Shown here piece after piece: positions 21,572 to 30,417 of a DNA stretch of 64,000 nucleotides. The notes beneath the pieces were generated by a model. That model was not told the origin of the DNA. It did not search any database and saw only the letters and a list, made by a program, of their open reading frames with translations. Positions within the stretch are counted from its first letter, which is position 1, and each line of letters starts with the position of its first letter. The position numbers and the translations under genes were made by a program. This DNA comes from Linyphia triangularis. Taxonomy: Eukaryota > Arthropoda > Arachnida > Araneae > Linyphiidae. The DNA is taken from contig OZ021729.1 in NCBI GenBank assembly GCA_963978545.1, positions 91,356,466-91,420,465 of the forward strand, written 5' to 3'.

Positions 21572-22816
21572 TCAGTCCAATAGTCTTGAAGGAATCTTAA
21601 TGGTTCTGCCAAACCTAGTCACAACAGTTTTAGTTGGAAAGTCAGAAACTAGGCGGTTCATCTTAGGAGACTCGTCTGGCTTATCCATTTTTGCATCTTT
21701 GACTGAACAAGATATTTCAAGGGGGAAAATTCTTCGAACAGGTCGAACTATCATCCCAGAAGTCGTTTTAAGACGTACAACCCGGATGTTGCCATCTTTT
21801 CCAGGATACACATCGACTACTCTTGCCATTGGCCACAGCACTTTGCGTTTGTTGTCACACTCAACGAGAACTATATCCCCGACTTTTATCTGTTGAGAAA
21901 TTGGCACTGTAGATGGACGTTGCACTAGCAGGCCGAGATACTCGCTTCTAAACCTCCTTCTCAAGCGCTCTCGTAGGTTCTGTAGATGTCTCAGCCTCTT
22001 GTTGAAATCAACTTTATCCAGGTGGTCCAAGTCAGGGACTCCAAACACTGGAATTTCACCTAAGAACAGGGACGGTGTCAAAGGGATGAGATCATCAGAG
22101 TCCTCAGACACATAGGTGAGTGGTCTGGCATTCACAGTTGCTTCGCAGTCACACAGCACACTCATTAATTCTTCATAATTTAGAGACGACTGGCCTAGGA
22201 CTCGACGCAAAAGTTTCTTAATCATTTGAACAAGACGTTCCCAAAAACCACCCCACCATGGTGCTGCGGGTGGACTGAAATTCCATTCAATCTTATTTGT
22301 GGTAGCTTCGATCTCGATAGTATTCCAGTCAATTGACTTCAAGAGATTGTTGGATCCGACAAAATTAGTACCATTGTCGCTGTTGATTACAGATGGCCTT
22401 CCTCTACGAGCAATGAATCTTCTAAGACCAAGTAAAAATCCCTGAGTTGAAAGGGTCAAAATCAATTCCAAATGTACCGCCCTGAAAACAGCACAGGTGA
22501 AAAGTATAATCCAGGCTTTCCTTTTATTCTTCAAAATCAAAGGACCAGCTAAATCAACTCCAACAATTTCGAAAACATGAGCATCTCTAACTCTATTTTC
22601 TGGTAGGGTAGATGGCGCAGTCTGTAATCTTTTACTTCCATGTTTCCTGCACATGACGCATCCATATAAAGCTTTTCGAATTGTAGCTCTGCTTTTGACG
22701 ATCCAAAATGTCTCTCTAAGTTTTGAGATCAATACGTGTATACCGGCATGAGACATAGATAGATGCTTATCAATTATTAATTTCTCCACAATTTTATGAT
22801 TCTTCGGAAGTAACAT
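21572..22816 (-). CDS. BEL/Pao integrase (C-terminal part of the polyprotein)
   Basis: This 414-codon stretch is in the same frame as the upstream gag-pol ORF and follows its stop by 24 codons, so it is the polyprotein's C-terminal part rather than a separate gene; the first Met is only the first one after the stop. An HHCC zinc domain (H18, H23, C53, C56) is followed by the DDE core: D88 in VGVDLAGPL, D147 in INSDNGTNF and E193 in WWGGFWERL. A BEL/Pao-type C-terminal domain (DUF5641-like) begins near residue 250 with LTPSLFLGE and contains VGDIVLVECD and a PVRRIFPLE end. The enzyme inserts the cDNA into host DNA. All catalytic residues are present, so only the upstream stop blocks expression. 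Confidence 0.93.
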   Translation of the reverse strand: MLLPKNHKIVEKLIIDKHLSMSHAGIHVLISKLRETFWIVKSRATIRKALYGCVMCRKHGSKRLQTAPSTLPENRVRDAHVFEIVGVDLAGPLILKNKRKAWIILFTCAVFRAVHLELILTLSTQGFLLGLRRFIARRGRPSVINSDNGTNFVGSNNLLKSIDWNTIEIEATTNKIEWNFSPPAAPWWGGFWERLVQMIKKLLRRVLGQSSLNYEELMSVLCDCEATVNARPLTYVSEDSDDLIPLTPSLFLGEIPVFGVPDLDHLDKVDFNKRLRHLQNLRERLRRRFRSEYLGLLVQRPSTVPISQQIKVGDIVLVECDNKRKVLWPMARVVDVYPGKDGNIRVVRLKTTSGMIVRPVRRIFPLEISCSVKDAKMDKPDESPKMNRLVSDFPTKTVVTRFGRTIKIPSRLLD

Positions 22817-22888
22817 AGGATAAATAAAATTTTCATGATCTTTTATCTCAGTTAATCTAGTCTTGACGCGTAAAATGCCTTCGTCATC

Positions 22889-25800
22889 TTAGAAAACACT
22901 AATTGACTTCAGCTTCTTAATATCCTCAGATGAAAAGGAATCATGTTGAATAATCTTCACGAGAGATTTCTCAGCTCTTGTCAACTCATGAACTTTTAAC
23001 TCTCCTTTTTCTCTTTCTTCTTTTCTCTTTCGGACATTACCTATGAATCTATGTATCCACCCGATCATTCTAAGTATCTTCGTGTACTTTGAAAAATAGC
23101 CAAAGATTTGAGAAGAGATATCATTGACATTGCTTAGCGATACTATTATTGCTTTACGCCTTTCAGTATCCACCTCTTGTTTGTTATCGATTTGGACAGA
23201 ACGAGGCCATTCTTCTTCCGGCAATGTCAACCAAGGTGGACCCTCCCACCATCTGGATTCAATAAGTTTCTTAGCAGAACATCCTCTTGAGGGCAAGTCG
23301 GCTGGATTTTCTGTACCTGGTACATGATACCAATTTTCACGGTCTGTAAGGCTTCTAATTTCTAAAACTCTGTTATTTACAAAAGTGCCCCAAGCTTCTA
23401 CGTTCTTTATCCAGAAGAGTGCTGTTGAAGAATCAGTCCAGTAATATTCCTTTGAAATTTCGATCTTCAGGTTCTTCTTGATAAATGAAACTAATCTCGC
23501 TCCAATGAGGCAAGCAAGCAATTCGAGTCTTGGTATACTTATTTTTCTCAAAGGAGCAACTCGCGCTTTGGCTTGCAGTAAAGTTACTTTGACTTCTTCT
23601 TCATTTTGATTTCTCAAATATACTGCACATGCATACGATCCCTGTGAAGCATCGGTAAACGTATGTAGACTAAATGATTGTCCTTCTGCAAGCGTAGCTA
23701 GTCTGGGAATCTTGATTGATGATAACACCGGCAGTTCTTTTACCCACTTCAAAAATTTTCTCTTGATGTCTTCAGGTAGCTCTGCATCCCAGCTCAGTTT
23801 TGTTTCCCAACTCTTTTGCAAGTATAACTTTGGGAGAAGGGTAAAAGGACAAGTGAAACCAATTGGGTCAAAAATCCTCTGTGCAATTGATAGAACGTTT
23901 CGTCTTGTAACAGAGAGATCACTTAAGTCGACATTTGGGATATCACAAAACAATGAATCTTCAAATTTGTCCCATAGAAGACCAAGTACTTTTAATGGTT
24001 CCTCCATTGTAGTTTCCACACTGTTCAGCTCTGTTTGCTCCCACCCTCTCAAGTCGAAGTTAGCACTTGCCATTAATTGAGTTGATTTTCCAATAAAGTA
24101 TTCCGCTTCTTCATTCGAAGTGACCGAAGTGATACAGTTGTCAACATAGAAGGAATTTTTCAATTTTGTAGCCACTTCCTTTAAAGAAGATTCACATTGG
24201 TCTAAATGAGTATCGATCACTGCGGCTAAAAGAAACGGACTGCATTTTAGTCCGAAAACTACTCTACAATGACGAAATTCTTTGAGCTCTTTTTGTTCTG
24301 AATTCTTCCACCACAGGAATCTTAGGTAATCCCGATCACTTTTTTGGATAGATATTTGAAGGAAAGCTTTTCTGATATCTGCGATAATCCCTATCTTTCC
24401 TTGTCTAAAATCAAGAAGCAATCCAGGAATCATTTCAATTAAATTTTGTCCTTTTGCTAGACAGTCGTTGAGTGACAGGTAATCCTTTTGCTTGCATGAA
24501 GCGTCAAATACAGGTCTTACTGCTGTAGTAGAGTTATCTTTGAAGATCGGCCTGTGGGGAAGATAATTATTGTCAATTCGTTTCTCCTCTTCTGGTACTT
24601 CTTCTATTATTCCAGATTCAAACCATTCTTCAAACACTGCATTATATGCTTCAAATTTATCTTTCAGCATCAGCTTCTTTGTCGTGGAAATCAATCGTTT
24701 TTCAGCAACCTCTCTATTACTTGGCAAAGTTCCTTTCTCGTTTATCCAAGGCAAACTGACTTCATATCGATCTTCCACTCTTTTTAGTGTCTTGTGAAAG
24801 TGATCCCACACCGCTTCTTCTAATTCTGAATCAGATTTATTTTCTTTAGCATCTGTAATTCCCAGTGCTTCTAGCTTCCACAAGTTTTCTATGTTACTAC
24901 TGTGAGTCAACATGGACGTTATCATTGACGACATGGACAAGAAATTCCTTTCTGAAGTATAACCATTCATCTTTCCCATGATTGTCCATCCGAGTAGAGA
25001 TTCCACAGCAGTCAGTCCATTTTGTAATATCTGAATTTTTCCTGTTAACAATGTACCTGCGACGTCAGCTCCAATAAGGGCTTCTATCTTCAAATCCCCT
25101 CTTCCTATATCAGATGCATGGATATTTTTCTGCTTTAGTTCTTCGATCCATGATCCGGGCTGTAAACTGACCACTGATCCACAAATCTTCGACTGTTCCA
25201 ACAGGACTAGTCGTCTAGAAAAATTACCCTTTAGGCTTTTAACGTTTACTTCGTAGCGTTTGTGAATTTCTCTTTTCGTTGTTGCTCCTCCAAAAAGCGT
25301 ATGAATCAAAGATTCAGATCCCTTAGAATGGCACCCTATTTCGACGGCAGTCTCCTTTAAAATGTACGAACGCTGCGACCCTGTGTCAATAAGTGCCCTT
25401 ACTGTCTTCTGCTTTTTGTTGGCTTCGATGCGAATTAATAGCGTTTGAAGAAAGACTTCATCTAGGCAACTAGTACTCGCAAGTGATAAGTTTGGTGTTT
25501 CTTCTTCTTTAATCTCCTCAACGTCATTTCTTTTCTGATTGGTTTGTAAATTCGGACACATGACACCCCAATGTCTTTTCGAGCAAATCAAGCATCGTAC
25601 ATTTGACTTGCACTGTTTGGCCCTGTGTCCAATTTTAAGGCAGAAAAAACAACCCTTCTTTTTCTTAATTTCGTCATTCTTTTGACTTAAAGTCATCTTC
25701 TGAGCAGCAAAGCAATCTCGACTTTCATGGTGCTTTTCACAAAACATGCAAGAGTCCTTCTCACTATAATTGGCGATTTTACTATGGCCTGAGAACAAAT

Positions 25801-26803
25801 CATTCGCTGTAGGCACGTAATGATCACCCTGGTATCTTTTATCCCGTCGACCTTCTTTCTTTGCACCAAAATCATTTAATTTAAAGCCGGATTTTGCCAA
25901 AGAAATTCTCTGCTCTCCTTCGACTTCATTTCTTAAAAACAACAACAATTGTTTCAATTTCTCAGAGTGAGAATTTTCGCCTGGAATTATTGAGGCATGA
26001 TTTCTTAGCCAAACTCTTAATATTTCCTCAGGAATACAGGATTCAACGAGCGGAAACAGCATTGCTGCATACTTCTCACTGGTCATCCCTATTGACTCCA
26101 ACGAACGTAAATACGATTCCAATTTGTCATATAATTCGGACATACTGCATTTTCCCCTTTGATCTGTAACATTTCTAATAATTAGACCCAATAATTCCCG
26201 AACATAGAATTCCACCAATAATTCTTCCCTGCCGAACCTATTTCTTAAGCTTTCTATAACCTTTTCATAATTTTCGGCAGTAGCAGGGAAGCTGTTTACA
26301 ATGTCCCGTGGTCTAGTGCCGGGTATAGTCGCTTGAACGAGATAATGCATTTTGTCTTCATTTGGAATTTCTTTATCTTCATGTATTCGCCGAAATTGTC
26401 CCCAAAACGGCAACCAATCCTTTATGTCACCGCCAAATTGTTTTAACTCAATTTCAGGTAATTTTAGTTTTCGCTTATTCGTATTTGGCGACACAGTTCC
26501 GATGGATTGTGCGGTTTGGCGATTAAAAAATAATTCCGTTTTCACTCGTATCATATCTAGCTTTTCTTTGTACTCTTCAACTTTTGCCCATTCACTTTCA
26601 AACTGATCACTCGAAGAATATTCGGCATTCAATATTTGAGTATCAAAAATATTAAGCTCATTAGATAAACGTTCTAAAGTTGCAAGTTTCGTTTTCGCAG
26701 TTTCTTCATCAGAAATTTCTTTATTTAATTCCTGCAAAATTATATTTATTGTTCTTGTAAAAGAAGCTCGGACAGGTTTTCGTTTTTCAATTAACGATTC
26801 CAT
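22889..26803 (-). CDS. BEL/Pao Gag-protease-RT-RNase H polyprotein, ended by a premature stop
   Basis: The ORF has 1304 codons. Residues about 115-260 are the BEL/Pao Gag region (DUF1759-like, WLPFWGQF). Three CCHC knuckles follow, at C352, C385 and about 404. The aspartic protease has DTG at D473. The RT has motif A Asp at D809 (IADIRKAF) and a YVDN box, D888-N889, where the textbook motif is YVDD. RNase H starts with FTDAS at D1051 and includes YYWTDSS and NPADLPSRG. The protein would form the particle, process itself and copy the RNA. The TAA at 22889-22891 falls just inside the segment leading to integrase, where the frame otherwise continues. ATG at 26803 lies 145 bp inside the 5' LTR and is a plausible real start. 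Confidence 0.95.
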   Translation of the reverse strand: MESLIEKRKPVRASFTRTINIILQELNKEISDEETAKTKLATLERLSNELNIFDTQILNAEYSSSDQFESEWAKVEEYKEKLDMIRVKTELFFNRQTAQSIGTVSPNTNKRKLKLPEIELKQFGGDIKDWLPFWGQFRRIHEDKEIPNEDKMHYLVQATIPGTRPRDIVNSFPATAENYEKVIESLRNRFGREELLVEFYVRELLGLIIRNVTDQRGKCSMSELYDKLESYLRSLESIGMTSEKYAAMLFPLVESCIPEEILRVWLRNHASIIPGENSHSEKLKQLLLFLRNEVEGEQRISLAKSGFKLNDFGAKKEGRRDKRYQGDHYVPTANDLFSGHSKIANYSEKDSCMFCEKHHESRDCFAAQKMTLSQKNDEIKKKKGCFFCLKIGHRAKQCKSNVRCLICSKRHWGVMCPNLQTNQKRNDVEEIKEEETPNLSLASTSCLDEVFLQTLLIRIEANKKQKTVRALIDTGSQRSYILKETAVEIGCHSKGSESLIHTLFGGATTKREIHKRYEVNVKSLKGNFSRRLVLLEQSKICGSVVSLQPGSWIEELKQKNIHASDIGRGDLKIEALIGADVAGTLLTGKIQILQNGLTAVESLLGWTIMGKMNGYTSERNFLSMSSMITSMLTHSSNIENLWKLEALGITDAKENKSDSELEEAVWDHFHKTLKRVEDRYEVSLPWINEKGTLPSNREVAEKRLISTTKKLMLKDKFEAYNAVFEEWFESGIIEEVPEEEKRIDNNYLPHRPIFKDNSTTAVRPVFDASCKQKDYLSLNDCLAKGQNLIEMIPGLLLDFRQGKIGIIADIRKAFLQISIQKSDRDYLRFLWWKNSEQKELKEFRHCRVVFGLKCSPFLLAAVIDTHLDQCESSLKEVATKLKNSFYVDNCITSVTSNEEAEYFIGKSTQLMASANFDLRGWEQTELNSVETTMEEPLKVLGLLWDKFEDSLFCDIPNVDLSDLSVTRRNVLSIAQRIFDPIGFTCPFTLLPKLYLQKSWETKLSWDAELPEDIKRKFLKWVKELPVLSSIKIPRLATLAEGQSFSLHTFTDASQGSYACAVYLRNQNEEEVKVTLLQAKARVAPLRKISIPRLELLACLIGARLVSFIKKNLKIEISKEYYWTDSSTALFWIKNVEAWGTFVNNRVLEIRSLTDRENWYHVPGTENPADLPSRGCSAKKLIESRWWEGPPWLTLPEEEWPRSVQIDNKQEVDTERRKAIIVSLSNVNDISSQIFGYFSKYTKILRMIGWIHRFIGNVRKRKEEREKGELKVHELTRAEKSLVKIIQHDSFSSEDIKKLKSISVF

Positions 26804-26930
26804 TTCAATAAATTAGAACTCAATAGCAAATTTAAGCTTATACGAATAAGAATGTTCTACGATCGAAATATCAACCGTTACGAAAATAATAAAATGACTA
26901 ACCTTGACCTCTTTTTTGCGATTAATCTAT

Positions 26931-26948
26931 GCCCCACGTTGGGCGCCA
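26931..26948 (-). other. tRNA-Lys(CUU)-type primer binding site
   Basis: Eighteen bases directly next to the 5' LTR. On the coding strand they read TGGCGCCCAACGTGGGGC, complementary to the 3' end of animal tRNA-Lys(CUU), including CCA. This is where minus-strand DNA synthesis starts. Confidence 0.93.
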
Positions 26949-27145
26949 TGTTATGAGATTTGCAAGAACTTAACCAGTTCTCCTTTCTCCTAAATATCTT
27001 AAAACAATTTATTTATCAACCTTTCACCATGACTGCCAGAAAAGAACTGTACAAAATTCCAAGTGATGCCACACCCGGCAAGCAAAACATGTATAATTTA
27101 AAACACAAGATATTTAGCAAATAGTTCAGAGTTGATGTCGTCACA
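26949..27145 (-). repeat. BEL 5' LTR (promoter side)
   Basis: 197 bp, identical to the 3' LTR except at 27025. It would contain the element's promoter and polyadenylation signal. No clear TATA box is visible. Confidence 0.95.
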
Positions 27146-27586
27146 GCCGGGCTTATATAGGAAAGTTAAACCTTCGTGAAACTTCTAGAGGTAGATATTT
27201 GGAGAACTTTAAAGGTCATACTCGAAAAGTCCTATACATGTACATGGGGACCGAAAATGTCGCCAAACGTTTGCCAAGTTTGGCGATTTTTCGCCAAATT
27301 TGGCGACAAAAATAAGTCGCCAAAACAATAGCCAACTTGGCTCTATCTCGCCAATTTGGCGAGATTGCCACTACCATAATGTTAAATGCCCTGCTCCTTG
27401 TAACACTCGCTTCCCAGCGTTACCTCCGTAAAACTCGTTATCAAGCATTAAGACCTATATTGCAGGGAAGCCAAGTTAAGACGAACTATTGCACTGCCTT
27501 ATGGAAAATGTACATAAATTTTCCTATTTACAAATTTAACACTACGAAATCTTTACAAATATACAAAAATTCGTAACAATATTAAC

Positions 27587-27860
27587 TTCGATTTAGTTTG
27601 TGGAGGGAGAATCTGAGAAGGACTAATAATACACTTGCCGTCTGTCGAGTCACAACTTGATTGTTCAGTTGAGCTGAACTTGGCATATAAATTTATTGCC
27701 GATGAGAATGCATTCTATAAAATTTTGGTGGCTAAATAAAAGTTAGTGAGTGGCAGGAATTTGTCTTCGTAGTGGTCAAACACTATGAAAATTCGATCCT
27801 AGCTCAATATCGCTTCAAGAAGTTTTAATTGCACATAAAAGTTGGCAGTGCATATAAATG
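27587..27860 (+). repeat. Partial copy of repeat R
   Basis: It shares CTTGCCGTC, GCTGAACTTGG, GATGAGAATGCATTCTATAA and GGTCAAACACT..GAAAA..CGATCC with the copies at 16484 and 58380. It begins 9 bp after the L1 LTR copy and its target repeat. Confidence 0.6.
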
Positions 27861-29124
27861 GTTTTTGGTAAGAATTTTATGGATTAATTCTGTATTTGAT
27901 CATAAACAGGGCTAGAGAAACAGATAATTTTTAATTGCAGTCTTCCAGTCGTCATCGATGATAATCACAATTGATTGATATCCAAAACTATTTTTGATAG
28001 ACACTGCTGATAGAAATAAGGACACTGCTGATAGAAATAAGTGAATACGGTTCTGAAGGTTTCGTAAATTCACTCCTCTTGATCAAGAGAAAATCTACGA
28101 AGAACTTCCGATTCGCAATATGAGCAACAGTATCAAAATTCCTTCTGAATCTATAATACGAATTTAATAGCTCATCGATTCCAAAGCAGGTTGTAATTTT
28201 GTATAATTGTGATGCAAAAGGGTCCACTAATTGTCTTCATTAAAGTTTCTCTATAACTTTATAATACTTTGTCGTACTGTAACTTCAAACAGATGAAAGA
28301 GAAAAAGAATGGCAAGTTTAATTTTAGGCCTAATATTGTAGGGAGACGCTTATAGAAAGGCTCTATCCAATCTGAAGCCACTATTCCCAGAGAAAACTAC
28401 AAATGCTACAGACATGTGTTCAATGAAAAGTCACGTTGGGAAATTTCCCAAATTAAACTTCAATTGAAAATTGAAAATTGAAGACAAACGCATGTTTTTT
28501 ACTATAGGTACTAGATAGAAAGTTTTAATCTTGATTCCAAAAAGAGATATCAGATTCATACTTGGCTATTCGGCGGCAAATATCCTCGCCAAAGACTTGA
28601 GCCTGATGATTTTATTCAAGAAATGTTATCAAACTCACAAGTTAGGTATGTACTACATAATGTACTAATAGAAGCGGTCATTTAGTGACAATGAAATTTA
28701 TTTATATTTTATTTCCATTTAGTAACAGGTAAATAATATTTTTTAAGAAAAGCAAAGGTTTCAATACATTTCTAGTCATTTGGATAATTTTTTTTTTTTC
28801 CTCAAGAGGATCAGATGTCTTACAGTGATGAAAATTAATAAATACTTCAATATTTGATACTTTTTTTTTAAGCATGACATATTTATTTCAACGAATGGAA
28901 AACATTTCATAAGAATCGTAACACAACATTTACTATAAAAATGTAAGTTATTGGTAGTTGAATGCTCGCTTTGAAAGTAAACGCAACTAAATAATATTTA
29001 ATAACAAATAAACAAGTTACTATTAACGACACATGTGTTTGAAAATTTTCAAATTAAAGCATATTATTTATGCGTTGCATATAAAGATGTAACACAATAA
29101 ATGTTTACATGCGCTGTCTAAGTA
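27861..29124. other. Intergenic sequence
   Basis: A 21-bp direct tandem duplication (GACACTGCTGATAGAAATAA) occurs at about 27999-28040. Otherwise no gene or repeat recognised. Confidence 0.5.
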
Positions 29125-29203
29125 TTGGGTTGTTCGGAAAGTAATTTCGTTTTTTTTGGGGGGAACATGAAAGACAATTTTCGTAGAATGAATAAATATT
29201 TTA

Positions 29204-29670
29204 TTAAATTATATATTGGCCATTCTGGTCCAACACCTTTTGCCATCTTTCTGGCAGTAACATGATTCCCCGCTCATAAAAGTTTTGGTCCTTGCTGGCA
29301 AAAAACTGATTCAGGTGGTTTTTGACATCTTCATTTGAGGTAAAGGTTTTACCATCCAAAAAATTTTGCAGGGACCGGAACAAATAATAATCGGAAGGCG
29401 CCAGATGTGGAGAATATGGTGGGTGTTGCAGTATGTCCCATCCAAGCTGTAAAAGCTTTTAGCGAGTGACCAAACTTGTATGAGGCCTCGCGTTGTCTTG
29501 GTGGAACACTACACCCTTCCTGTTGGTTAATTCTGGCTTCTTCTGTTTAAGCGCATCATTCAATTTGTCCAGCTGAGGACAATAGACTTCCGAATTAATA
29601 GTTATATTGTCCGGTAAAAGTTTAAAAAAAAACGATTCCTTTGAAATCCCGCCAAACGGACAGCATCACC
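29204..29670 (-). pseudogene. Mariner transposase, C-terminal part with a stop
   Basis: This is the continuation in the next frame. The second catalytic Asp is in FHQDNARPH (codon 29495-29497) and the third in APSDYYLF (codon 29390-29392). Exactly 34 residues separate them, the DD34D signature of mariner. An in-frame TAA at 29459-29461 interrupts between them. The chain ends at DQNGQYII with stop 29204-29206. Confidence 0.92.
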
Positions 29671-30252
29671 TTTTTTTTGGTGAATGTTGGCTTTTGAAAC
29701 GCTTTGAGCCGGTTCATCTTTTCTGCTCCATGACCTCTTACGTTTCACATTGTTGTATACGACCCATTTTTCGTCCCCAGTAATAATCCGCTTCAAAAAT
29801 GGATCATTTTCCTGGCGTTTGAGGAGCGAATCACACACGTCAACGCGACGACTCAAATTTCGCTCCGTAAGAACATGGGGCACCCACACATTGAGCTTCG
29901 AGGTTAAGCCCAGGCCTTTCAAGTGGCCATAAACATTCGAATTCAACAAATTTAACCTCTCACCGATCTCTCGTGTGGTTATTCGCCGATTTGCACCAAC
30001 TAATGCCTTTATCTTGTCTTTATCAGCTTCAACTGGCCTTCCCGAACGTGGTGCATCTTCGACACCAAAATTGCCGGATCGAAACTTTGCAAACCAGTTC
30101 TGGCACTGGCGTACTGTTAACATGCCTTCTCCATACACATCCGTCAATTTTTTTCTCGCTTGGACAGCATTTTTACCTTTTCTATAGTAAAAAAGTAAAA
30201 TATGACGAAAATGCTGCTTATTGCTCTCCATATTTAAAAGGGCACCAACCAA
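29602..30252 (-). pseudogene. Mariner transposase, N-terminal part before a frameshift
   Basis: The stretch has 216 codons; the natural start is probably the second Met, MESNKQHFRH, at 30231. The N-terminal helix-turn-helix DNA-binding region includes WFAKFRSGNF and the GRP AT-hook-like motif PRSGRPVE; the WVPHVL linker motif follows. The first catalytic Asp is D160 in TGDEKWVVYNN. Frame is lost at an A8 run on the coding strand (29671-29678), giving a wrong tail after HQKK. Confidence 0.93.
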
Positions 30253-30417
30253 AAACTACTGCGTAGAATTAATAGAACTTTTTCACACACAAGCCTTGCA
30301 ATATCAGCTCTCAAGACATATAATGGTTATGCGGCTTAAGTGTGAAGTTGGTTTCGAAAAAATGTAAATAAGTCCTCTGACGGGAAAAAACGAAATTACT
30401 TTCCAAACAACCCAATA

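Larger units (their letters stand above)
21275..27145 (-). mobile_element. Near-complete BEL/Pao LTR retrotransposon
   Basis: The element is 5871 bp with two 197-bp LTRs, a 5-bp target duplication GCCGG (21270-21274, 27146-27150), a tRNA-Lys primer site, a polypurine tract, and one long gag-pro-RT-RNaseH-integrase frame on the minus strand. The LTRs differ at one base (21351 T against 27025 C), so insertion is recent. Gag with a DUF1759-like region, three zinc knuckles, and integrase last identify BEL/Pao (Belpaoviridae). There is no envelope gene. One in-frame stop separates RNase H from integrase. It may have been active until recently or depend on a relative for integration. Confidence 0.96.
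20952..27578 (+). mobile_element. Solo LTR, family L1 copy 2, split by the BEL element
   Basis: The two parts, 20952-21274 and 27146-27578, together align to the solo LTR at 13924-14700, with the same TGTTGCGTG start and CGTAACA end. ATAT flanks it (20948-20951, 27579-27582). The BEL element inserted just upstream of the TTATATAGG word and duplicated GCCGG. Excluding the insertion it is about 750 bp; the 24-bp duplication seen in copy 1 is absent. Confidence 0.85.
29125..30415 (-). mobile_element. Near-complete mariner transposon (DD34D)
   Basis: The element is 1291 bp with 31-bp terminal inverted repeats starting TTGGGTTGTTCGGAAAGTAA (right end differs by one base, T for C at position 11). 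TA flanks it (29123-29124, 30416-30417). A transposase reads on the minus strand from about 30231 to a stop at 29204-29206 but is broken by a frameshift and one stop. The copy is dead as a source of protein but its ends look competent for cross-mobilisation. Confidence 0.95.

Noticed and set aside
23124..24080. Plus-strand ORFs of 67-122 codons within the BEL region
   Set aside because: They are antisense shadows of the pol frame.
21275..27145. Envelope gene making the BEL element retrovirus-like
   Set aside because: The integrase ORF ends about 100 bp before the 3' LTR, leaving no room for another gene.
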